Below the pieces are notes generated by a model that did no database searches, was not told the origin of the DNA, and saw only the letters and a program-made list of their open reading frames with translations. The translations under genes and the position numbers were made by a program. This document shows positions 35,129 to 42,670 of a stretch of DNA of 64,000 nt, one piece after another. Each line of letters starts with the position of its first letter. Position 1 is the stretch's first letter. Source of the stretch: Nocardiopsis metallicus. GTDB taxonomy: Bacteria; Actinomycetota; Actinomycetes; Streptosporangiales; Streptosporangiaceae. The DNA is taken from contig NZ_JACHDO010000001.1 in the NCBI RefSeq assembly GCF_014201115.1, positions 806,001 through 870,000 of the forward strand, given 5' to 3'.

Positions 35129-36990
35129 GGGAACTCCTTACCGCGGGCGATGCGCGCCGCCTGGTCACGGGCGGATTCGATGACCGGTTCGAAGAACCCG
35201 GGAACCCCCGGGCCGCCAGTGATCAGTATCCGGTCCAGGAGGGCGTTTCCCGTTTCGCAGCTGGTTTCGGGGAGTAGCGCGCAGGCATGACAGGCGGCCC
35301 GGTTGAGGTTGGCGAATCCTCGGGCCCCGTGTTCGGCGCACAGGGGGTCGGCCGAACACCAGGCTCCGGATTCCAGGAGTCTGAGCAGGGTCTCCGCCAA
35401 CCGCTCGGAGGTGCCCTGCTGGGCGAGTCCGCCCAGCGTTCCCTCCGCGTCACCGGCGGCCGTGTAGACCAGGAGCCCGGCCTGGTGCCGGTCCTGGCCG
35501 GGGCGTGCGTACACTCGCTCGCACAGGGAGGAGATGCCGTAACCGCTCTCGAAGGAGAGCTGCCGGATGAGGAGGTGGGAGAACGTGTGCAGGAGTGGCA
35601 GGCGGGGCAACAAACGGTCCCCGACCGTTCCATGGAGCCGGTCCCTCTGGAATGCGGCGTCCAGGTCCTGTTCCAGATCGCGTACACGCTCCCGTACCCC
35701 GGCGTGTGACTCCCAGCGAGCGATCTCCTGCTCGTTGAAGGACAGGAACACCCCTTCGCCGAAGACCTCTATCGCGGGAAGCCAGGTGCGGCGCCCTGAC
35801 ACGTCCGCCCCCACCATGCCTTGGAGGGAGGGCTGCACCCGGTGGAAGCCGCGGAGGGAACGCACCTCGCGCAGCCGGTCAGCGACCACGACCCGTTCTA
35901 TGCGTTTCCAGAGCAGCTGTCCGGCCTCAGAGTCTCCCTCTGGAGGAACCGCGCTGACGGGCCGCACCGAGAAGTTGCGCTGACTTACGGCGGTGGAAGT
36001 GTTCAGCGCTGACCATTCCTCCCAGCTCAGGTCTGCGGCCGGTGGGGTGTCCTCGGCCGGAGCGGGCTTCGGCGCGGGGGTGTCCGTGCCCGTCTCCAGA
36101 CGCAGCAGGGCCGCCACATCCTCAGGGGTGACGCCTTCGTTGGCTTCGCAGATCATCCCGGTGACCGCCTGCGCCCGCGCCGAGTCCTGGAGACGGCACA
36201 GGCCCGGCCACAGCGGATCCTCTCGGATGAGGGAGGCGGTCCGGGGGTCCACTTCGTCTGGCTCCGAGCCGCCGGAGCTGGGGATGTCCAGTGCCGAGAT
36301 AGTGACCGGGTAGTAGACGTTGCCCGCGTTGCGCTGGACGACACGGGCCTGCTCCGTGCAGGTGCCCACCTGTCCGCGGTCCTGCCAGGGGTGGCGTCCG
36401 GTGCAGCGGGCGCGGCCGCGGTCCAGGAGTTGGAGCAGATCCCGTGTGGTTTCACAGGCGCGGCAGACGATGGACAGGGCCTCCAAACCGATGGACGAGC
36501 GGTCCACCAGGAAGGACAGCCGGTTCTGGGAGCGCTCGCAGCTGGCAGTGCCGGACCGGCTGTGCGCCCACCACCACCAGTCGACATCGTCCATGTGCCC
36601 GGCCGGGCACACCTGGACGAACCGCATCGGTACGAGTACCTGCGGTGTGGGGCAGGCCGGGCACAACGGTGCGGAACCCGGTTGCTCGTCAGCGGTGGCC
36701 CACCGCTTCATCCGGCGGCAGGAGGCGCAGAAGAGCCAGGAGGGGAAGCGGACGCAGGGAGCCCCGTCGCCGTCGGGGGAGTCGAAGAAGTCATTGGCGG
36801 CCGGGGGAAGGCTCCGAAAACCTGTCACCTTCAGCCGTTCCGCGAGCCTGGGGGAGTCGACCCAGGGACTGGAGGACGGCCAGTGGGAGATGTCGGCGGC
36901 CACGAACGACTCGCCTCGGGTCTCCACGATCGCCCCGACTCCGAACGGCACGATGGTCTGGGCCTGGCGGACGCGCAGTTTCCGGTTCAT
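35125..36990 (-). CDS. drmB: DISARM DrmB, DUF1998 protein (621 aa)
   Basis: ATG 36990 overlaps the drmA stop by 4 bases (ATGA). A Cys pair (CASCRRMKRW) and CPACPTP form a zinc-ribbon near residues ~80-110. The C-terminal third is DUF1998: HTFSHLLIRQLSFESGYG, GLLVYTAAGDAEGTLGGL, then CSADPLC and CHACALL, which look like further metal-binding Cys pairs. DrmB works with the DrmA helicase in DISARM, where it is essential for anti-phage activity. Length fits the family. Confidence 0.9.
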   Translation of the reverse strand: MNRKLRVRQAQTIVPFGVGAIVETRGESFVAADISHWPSSSPWVDSPRLAERLKVTGFRSLPPAANDFFDSPDGDGAPCVRFPSWLFCASCRRMKRWATADEQPGSAPLCPACPTPQVLVPMRFVQVCPAGHMDDVDWWWWAHSRSGTASCERSQNRLSFLVDRSSIGLEALSIVCRACETTRDLLQLLDRGRARCTGRHPWQDRGQVGTCTEQARVVQRNAGNVYYPVTISALDIPSSGGSEPDEVDPRTASLIREDPLWPGLCRLQDSARAQAVTGMICEANEGVTPEDVAALLRLETGTDTPAPKPAPAEDTPPAADLSWEEWSALNTSTAVSQRNFSVRPVSAVPPEGDSEAGQLLWKRIERVVVADRLREVRSLRGFHRVQPSLQGMVGADVSGRRTWLPAIEVFGEGVFLSFNEQEIARWESHAGVRERVRDLEQDLDAAFQRDRLHGTVGDRLLPRLPLLHTFSHLLIRQLSFESGYGISSLCERVYARPGQDRHQAGLLVYTAAGDAEGTLGGLAQQGTSERLAETLLRLLESGAWCSADPLCAEHGARGFANLNRAACHACALLPETSCETGNALLDRILITGGPGVPGFFEPVIESARDQAARIARGKEFP

Positions 36991-39900
36991 GGGCGGGCCC
37001 CCTTCACGGTGATCTGGCACTCGCGGTCCACGGAACGAACCGAGTGCAGTGTCTCCCACAGGCCGTTCCTGCGGTCGAAGTTCTTCAGGACGTGACGTGT
37101 CGAGCGGCCTTGACCGCTCCAGTAGAGTTTCGCCCTGGCCTGCCGGGCCGCTGCGGCCGCGTCGTTCCAGTCGTCAACGAGCTCCTTCAGCTCCGCGGCG
37201 GCTTCGGGGGCCGCAACGGGATCTGCTCGCTCCACCCAGGAGACGATCCTCGCGACGGCGTCGGACACGACCTCCGGGCGGTCCAGAATCAGCGACGCAC
37301 CATCCTCGGCGCTCCATCCGTGACCGTGTCGGACGAGAATGACCAGGGCGGCGTGCAGGGCGCGCTTGCGTGAAGGGATCGACCACGGGGTGACACTCGA
37401 GGGTTCCACGTGTCGGTAGAGCGAACGATGGAACACTTCGAAGGTTTCGTAGTGCGAGCGGTCCCGCGGCTTGGTGGTGTTGAAGAACGACACGATCAAC
37501 CCGGGGACGACGTCGCGGCCCACCCGGCTGGTCGCCTGGATGTACTCGGCGGCGGCCTTGGGTTGGCCGAGCATCAGCATGAGGGCCAGGCGGTCGATGT
37601 CAACGCCGACGGAGAGCATGTTGGTGCAGGCGAGGAAGGAGACCGCGGAGGCAGAGGGCCAGCCCTCGTCCAGGCGCGCCAACAGACGCGGCTGCTCCTC
37701 CCGGTCCAGGTTGCTGGTGAGCTCCTGGACCGACGGTTCCGTGAGCTCCCGGGTCCCCTGGCCGTCCCCTCCCATGCCCATGAGCTGGGCGGGGATGTCG
37801 TCCCTGGCCGCGGTCAGGGTTCGGCCGAGTTCGCGGAGGCTGTGGTGGTAGGCGACCAGTGTCCAGTAGTCATCCCGGTGTTGCTCGGGGAGCCTGGCCG
37901 ATTCGTGCAGGAGAGCGGCCGCGGTGGCGACGGTGGCACGGCCGGCGGTGTGCCCCTGAGCCATGACACCCGCGTAGAGGCGCCCCGGGGAGTCCTCGTC
38001 GGGTTCGGCGAAGTAGGAGTGGCGGGCGTCCAGCCCGGGGGGAGGGAACAGTTGGACGTCTCGGCCGTACATCCGGCGGACCTGTTCGCCGGACCGGCGG
38101 ATCGTCGCTGTGGACGCCACCACCTTGGGTGCCACCCCGCTCCAGGAGCACAGCTGTAGGATCGCGGACTCGTACAGCCCGACCGTGGTGCCCAGCGGGC
38201 CGGTGAGCAGGTGCAACTCGTCCTGGATCACCAGTGAGGGCCTCAGCTGTCCGACTTTGCCGAACAACAGGCCGGCTCTGGGCTCCCAGGCCAGACGGGC
38301 GAACTTGTCCACGGTGCCGAGGAGGAAGGAGGGCGGGCGATCGTACAGGTGTGTGTCGACCACCCGTACGGGCAGTTCCTCGTGGAAGCGGCAGTCGTCG
38401 CGTGGGCAGTAGAACGAGAACGAGCTCGGCGAAGTCCGCACACCGTAGTCGCCGTGGTCCGAGGACTTGTTCGCGGGCATGATCCGGGTACCGCACCAGG
38501 GGCAGCGGTCCAGGACGAAGGCGTCAGTCGGCTGGGCCGCCTCCCGCTGCTGTCGGGCGAGCTCGTGGGCTCGGTCATAGGTGTTGGGAGTGGTGGCTTC
38601 ACCCACCCACAGGCCGATGGAGAACGGTTCGGTGCCGAGGTTCGCTCCAGGGGCGGGCTGTCCCTCAGCGGATTGCCTCAGATACTCAAGAGCGCACACG
38701 GTGGTGGCCGCCCGCTGGAACTGCTGTGTCGTGAGCAGGCTGAGCGTGTAGCGGCTGAGCACTGCGGTTCCGCCGCCGCGGGGGCCGTGTCGCAGCCTCC
38801 GCATGATCATCTCGAAGCAGGAGAGCAGGAGGTAGGCCTCGGTCTTACCGCCGCCGGTGGGAAACCAGATGACGTCCGCGACCTCTCGGTCGGGGTGGGC
38901 GGGGTCGACCAGGCCGCTGGCACAGAGCAGGAAGAATCCGAGTTGGAAGGGACGCCACGAGTAAGTGCCCTCGGGGCCGGTGTCCTGGGGCAGGGGATCG
39001 TGGCGGGTCCGCGGCGCGCCAGCCAGATCCTTGGAGCTGTGGCGGATCTGTAGGGCCATCGCCTGGTTGGCGAATCGGAAGGCCGTCAGCGCGACGGGGT
39101 CCGCGCACATCAGGCGTGTCCCGGCTTCCATCCGGTCGATGGCCGTGCTGATGCGTTCCAGGATGCGTGCGGCAGCCTCCCTGCCCCACGGGGGTACCTG
39201 GGCGGCGGCCTCCTTTACACGTTCCTCGTACCAGTTCCGGTAGCCGCGGATGAAGTCGGACAGCTCACTGGCGAGTTCCGGAGCGGGAACGGAGGAGTCA
39301 CTCAGGAAGGACAGCTTCAGCGCACGGGTGTCAGTCCTGCCGGAGTGCCGGACTCTCAGGACCTCCTCGGTCGGCATGACCTCGGTGCTGATCCGGTCGG
39401 GAGGGCCGTTCTCCGCGGTGGGGTCCGAGCGTTGCTCCTCGACTGCGCAACCGTGGCCGATGCTGAAGGTCCGCACGTGCCGGTACTGCAGTCGCAGTTC
39501 CTCTTCCTCTGGGTCGCGGCTGGTGAGAAGGACGTTCGGATACTCCAGAAACGTCCCACCGAGCGGCTCGACGCTGAACGATGCCTGGAAGAGCATCCGG
39601 TCCCAGTCGGTGCGGGCCGGCCGGCCGGTTGCCTCAGCGGAGTCCAGCGGTTCCGCGACGGCTGCGTTGACCAGGGCGATCGTGACCAGTGACGCGCCAG
39701 CGTAGTTCCGGCGGCGCACACGAAGGAGGGCATGACCCTCGAGGACGGGGATGTCGGCGCTCTCGAAGGCCCTGACGGTTTCGTCCGGCAAGGGAAGGCG
39801 GCTCCAGTTGCGCGTCCCCGCAGCCCGTTCGGTGACATATCTGGAGCCGCGGCAGACGACGCTCAGGCTGGGCGCGTCAGTGAACAGGGACAAACCCAGC

Positions 39901-40187
39901 GAGGAGGGCAGCCAGGCGTTGGCATCGGAGGTCGGGTCGTCCGCGAAGACGTTCTCCTCGTTGGCGGGCTCGGCTCCGTCGCTGTCGGCCTCCTCTCCCG
40001 CGGCCAGAAGGCGTGAGTGCAGGTCGGCTTCCTGCGGGTACAGCGTGCCCATCAGGTAGCGGCGATCCGGCGGTACGGAGAGCACCTCGTGCGCACCCTC
40101 CGCGGGACCGACGAGTTGTCGCCGCAGAGCGGACACGAGCAGCTGGCGGGCCGCGGTCTCATCCTGCGGGGTGGAGCGATCGGACAT
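36987..40187 (-). CDS. drmA: DISARM DrmA, SF2 helicase (1066 aa)
   Basis: First gene of the operon. Walker A/motif I FPTGGGKT (residues ~440) and motif II VIQDELHLLTGPLGT (~650, DELH variant) are clear; a zinc-ribbon-like CPWC...CPRDDC lies between. The C-terminal helicase part has VGVDIDRLALMLMLGQPK and TSRVGRD (~880-910). Start ATG 40187 gives the family N-terminus; two inverted repeats lie just upstream (40209-40227 and 40268-40283). In DISARM it is the helicase that loads on non-self DNA. All core motifs look intact. Confidence 0.92.
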   Translation of the reverse strand: MSDRSTPQDETAARQLLVSALRRQLVGPAEGAHEVLSVPPDRRYLMGTLYPQEADLHSRLLAAGEEADSDGAEPANEENVFADDPTSDANAWLPSSLGLSLFTDAPSLSVVCRGSRYVTERAAGTRNWSRLPLPDETVRAFESADIPVLEGHALLRVRRRNYAGASLVTIALVNAAVAEPLDSAEATGRPARTDWDRMLFQASFSVEPLGGTFLEYPNVLLTSRDPEEEELRLQYRHVRTFSIGHGCAVEEQRSDPTAENGPPDRISTEVMPTEEVLRVRHSGRTDTRALKLSFLSDSSVPAPELASELSDFIRGYRNWYEERVKEAAAQVPPWGREAAARILERISTAIDRMEAGTRLMCADPVALTAFRFANQAMALQIRHSSKDLAGAPRTRHDPLPQDTGPEGTYSWRPFQLGFFLLCASGLVDPAHPDREVADVIWFPTGGGKTEAYLLLSCFEMIMRRLRHGPRGGGTAVLSRYTLSLLTTQQFQRAATTVCALEYLRQSAEGQPAPGANLGTEPFSIGLWVGEATTPNTYDRAHELARQQREAAQPTDAFVLDRCPWCGTRIMPANKSSDHGDYGVRTSPSSFSFYCPRDDCRFHEELPVRVVDTHLYDRPPSFLLGTVDKFARLAWEPRAGLLFGKVGQLRPSLVIQDELHLLTGPLGTTVGLYESAILQLCSWSGVAPKVVASTATIRRSGEQVRRMYGRDVQLFPPPGLDARHSYFAEPDEDSPGRLYAGVMAQGHTAGRATVATAAALLHESARLPEQHRDDYWTLVAYHHSLRELGRTLTAARDDIPAQLMGMGGDGQGTRELTEPSVQELTSNLDREEQPRLLARLDEGWPSASAVSFLACTNMLSVGVDIDRLALMLMLGQPKAAAEYIQATSRVGRDVVPGLIVSFFNTTKPRDRSHYETFEVFHRSLYRHVEPSSVTPWSIPSRKRALHAALVILVRHGHGWSAEDGASLILDRPEVVSDAVARIVSWVERADPVAAPEAAAELKELVDDWNDAAAAARQARAKLYWSGQGRSTRHVLKNFDRRNGLWETLHSVRSVDRECQITVKGARP

Positions 40188-40208
40188 CCATGACCTGTTC
40201 TGATCGGG

Positions 40209-40227
40209 GACCACTGCGGCAGTGGTC
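40209..40227. promoter_or_regulatory. 19-bp perfect palindrome in the drmA/sigma intergenic
   Basis: GACCACTGC and GCAGTGGTC flank one central G (40209-40227). It lies 22 bases upstream of the drmA start and 69 bases upstream of the divergent sigma gene start. Shape and place fit a regulator operator controlling one or both genes. Confidence 0.6.
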
Positions 40228-40267
40228 TGTCGGTGACCCGTTCCTTCCTGGTACGTGAAGACATTTT

Positions 40268-40283
40268 GTCAGCGGCAGCTGAC
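40268..40283. promoter_or_regulatory. Second inverted repeat upstream of the sigma gene
   Basis: GTCAGC (40268-40273) and GCTGAC (40278-40283) flank GGCA, overlapping a -35-like TTGTCA (40266-40271). A -10-like TTATCT (40285-40290) lies 5 bases before ATG 40296. The short spacer between these boxes is not a canonical promoter, so this is a candidate only. Confidence 0.45.
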
Positions 40284-40295
40284 ATTATCTGCACC

Positions 40296-41876
40296 ATGGC
40301 GAACCTATCCTCTTCACCAGAGTCGGATTCCGGTCGGCATGGTCTGGCGAAAGTTGTCCTCAGGAGAATGCGCTCCGGGGCCGTCGACGGACGGATTGAT
40401 TTCGACGAATTCGAACGCATGTGCGGAGATCTGGGAATCGGGGACGTGGCCCGAGGTCGGATCGAGGCCGCGCTTCCGGGGCTGGGGCTGACCCTGGGTG
40501 GCCAGACGAAGCCGTCCAGGGCCGAAAGTCCCGAATCTGTGGCTGATGAGCGAGCATCGGCCGTGCTGCGGCGGCAGTCGGAGTTGAGCCCTCGGGTGTC
40601 CGCGATCGTGCGTATGGCGCGGCGCTACGCCAATGCGGGAACGATCTCCCCAGTGGCGTTCGACGGCGTCGTCCGCATCTCCGGGCTCGAAGAGAACGAA
40701 ATCGAGGAGTTCTCGAAAGGTCTGCGAGGAATCGGTGTATCGATCGGGCGTTCGAGTTTTTCCGAGGCGGAGGAGCCAGAGTCCGAACTGGCCTCGGAAG
40801 AGGTGCCTGCGCGGGAGGGAGCGGCGGTCTCGGGTGTTTCCGAGGTGCAGGTCGAATTCCCTCCGGATAGTGCGACTCCGAAGAATTCGAGCCTGGGTAA
40901 GGCGGTCGATACGGCCCGGAAGGTTCTGGAGCGGGACCGCTGGAACAAGCGCCCGGAGAAGGACCTCCTCGACGCGCAGGCGGAGGTGGGCCTGGCGGCT
41001 CTGATGAGGGGTGACCGACCGCTGGGTTCCCCCTTGGCGGAGGCTGACCTCGCGGCCCTGGAGCCCTCAGACGAACGCCGTCGGGCCTTCGACGCGATGG
41101 TGCTGCACAACCAGAGGCTCGTCTACGGTCTCGCACTCAAGTTCGAGGGCCGTGGGGTCGAAAGGGAGGACCTGTTCCAGCACGGTATGAGGGGCCTGAT
41201 GCACGCGGCCGTCAAGTTCGACGGCGGTCGCGGTCTCAAGTTCTCCACCTACGCCATCTGGTGGATCCGTCAGGCCATCACCCGAGCGATCGCCGATGAA
41301 GGAGCGCTGATCCGACTTCCGGTGCACTTTCACGAGAAGGTAGTCAAGGTCGGGGCCGCCGAACGCGCACTCAACATCCGAGGCAGGCGTGCCGGTGCGG
41401 CGGAGGTCGCGGTGCACAGCGGCCTGACGGTGGACGAGGTGGAACAGGTTCGCCGCCTCACCTACCGAACCGACTCCCTGGACCGCGAGGTACGGGGGGA
41501 CACCACGCTGCTCACCCTGGTGGGAGAGGACGTGAGCCGCGCTCTGCCCTCACCGGAGGCCCAGGTGTTGGAGGAGGAGCACCGTAGGGAGGTCAGAGGG
41601 ATGCTCTCCTGTCTGGCAACTGACCGGGAACGTGAGGTCATCGAACGGCGCATGGGGTGGACCACGGGGGACAGGCAGACCCTCGACACCATCGGGGAGC
41701 ACTTCGGGGTGACCCGTGAACGGATCCGGCAGATCGAGAAGAAGGCCCTGGAAACCCTGCGTGAGACACATGTACGGGCAACAGTGTCCACCGCGGACCC
41801 CGCGCCCCCGGCCGCCAAGGGAAAGAAGAAGCGAAGGAGGAAGAGGCGGCCCCGCAGTACCGAGATGACCGACTGA
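40296..41876 (+). CDS. Sigma-70 family RNA polymerase sigma factor, DISARM-linked (526 aa)
   Basis: C-terminal half carries sigma regions 2 (EDLFQHGMRGLMHAAVKFDG, FSTYAIWWIRQAITRAI), 3 and 4 (TLDTIGEHFGVTRERIRQIE) and a Lys/Arg-rich tail. The N-terminal 160 residues hold two tandem ~45-residue units: DGRIDFDEFERMCGDLGIGD...LGLTLGG and AGTISPVAFDGVVRISGLEEN...IGVSIGR. Both look like sigma region 1.1 helical modules. I prefer ATG 40296; an in-frame GTG at 40233 lies across the intergenic palindromes. It is divergent from drmA. A group 3-type factor driving defence genes is an attractive inference. Confidence 0.85.
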   Translation: MANLSSSPESDSGRHGLAKVVLRRMRSGAVDGRIDFDEFERMCGDLGIGDVARGRIEAALPGLGLTLGGQTKPSRAESPESVADERASAVLRRQSELSPRVSAIVRMARRYANAGTISPVAFDGVVRISGLEENEIEEFSKGLRGIGVSIGRSSFSEAEEPESELASEEVPAREGAAVSGVSEVQVEFPPDSATPKNSSLGKAVDTARKVLERDRWNKRPEKDLLDAQAEVGLAALMRGDRPLGSPLAEADLAALEPSDERRRAFDAMVLHNQRLVYGLALKFEGRGVEREDLFQHGMRGLMHAAVKFDGGRGLKFSTYAIWWIRQAITRAIADEGALIRLPVHFHEKVVKVGAAERALNIRGRRAGAAEVAVHSGLTVDEVEQVRRLTYRTDSLDREVRGDTTLLTLVGEDVSRALPSPEAQVLEEEHRREVRGMLSCLATDREREVIERRMGWTTGDRQTLDTIGEHFGVTRERIRQIEKKALETLRETHVRATVSTADPAPPAAKGKKKRRRKRRPRSTEMTD

Positions 41877-42083
41877 GCAGGCCTGCCCCGTGATGGCGGG
41901 CCCGGCGTACTATCTGTCGGTTCCGTTGGAGGCCTTGGTAGGTGAACTCGCGCCGCTGGCGAGTACCGACCGGAGGCGTATCGCAACGACCGCGAAGCGG
42001 TGGACGGCCCTGGGGAAGCCTCTCGTGGCCTGGGGCCGGAAACCGTGTGAGAACCAGCCATGGACGAAGCGGGTATCCGGAGG

Positions 42084-42522
42084 TCAGCCGGAGTGTGTGC
42101 CGTCCAGACGACTGGTGAGCGGCTCGCGTATGTGTTCGGCTCTGGGGTCGGGAAAGTCCTCCATGGCTTCCAGGGCCTCGCGCCAGTTCTCGCCCGCGTT
42201 TCCCGCGGTTCCGTGCATCGGGAAGAGTTTGGCGTGCGCGTGGTCGACACCGTAGCCCCCCGTACATGATCCCGGTGCGCGCCACGTCGGGGAAGGCCGC
42301 GTCCAGCAGGCGGGCGACCCCGGGAGCGGCCAGGTGCAGGGCGGTGTACTCCGGTGGGACCAGGAGCACGACGTAGCTGGTGCGGTGGGCCATGGGGATG
42401 ACGACGGAGAAGCCCCCGGTGTTGGGAAGACCGACAGGAATGCCAGGTGCGTTCCGTCCTTTCAGATGCGGTGTGCGGGTGCTTCACCCGGCACGATTCG
42501 GCAGAAGGCACACTCAGACGCG
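42084..42522 (-). pseudogene. Decayed HIT-domain protein gene
   Basis: Read on the minus strand, the segments AFCRIVPGEAPAHRI, HLAFLSVF, GGFSVVIPMAHRTSYVVLLV and YGVDHAHAKLFPMHGT match an HIT hydrolase in order, with the catalytic His triad-like HAHAKLFPMH. They are broken by an in-frame TGA (42462-42464), a frameshift near 42420-42426 and another in a six-C run at 42256-42261. No start codon is clear. It lies between the sigma gene and the GmrSD gene and was probably a ~145-residue protein. Confidence 0.7.
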
Positions 42523-42670
42523 TGCGGTGGTGTTCAACGTGTTCCTTGGAGTCGTTTCGTGCCGGGTGTGCTGTGTTGCCCCGCGTTCCGCTGGGAGTGT
42601 GCACCCTCCGGGTACGTGCTCTTGAGCCCGTTGGCTGCACCCGCGCGTGCGCACCAACCCCGCCCCAGAG

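Noticed and set aside
41890..42255. Plus-strand open frame after the sigma gene
   Set aside because: It runs antisense to the HIT pseudogene and lacks any recognised motif.
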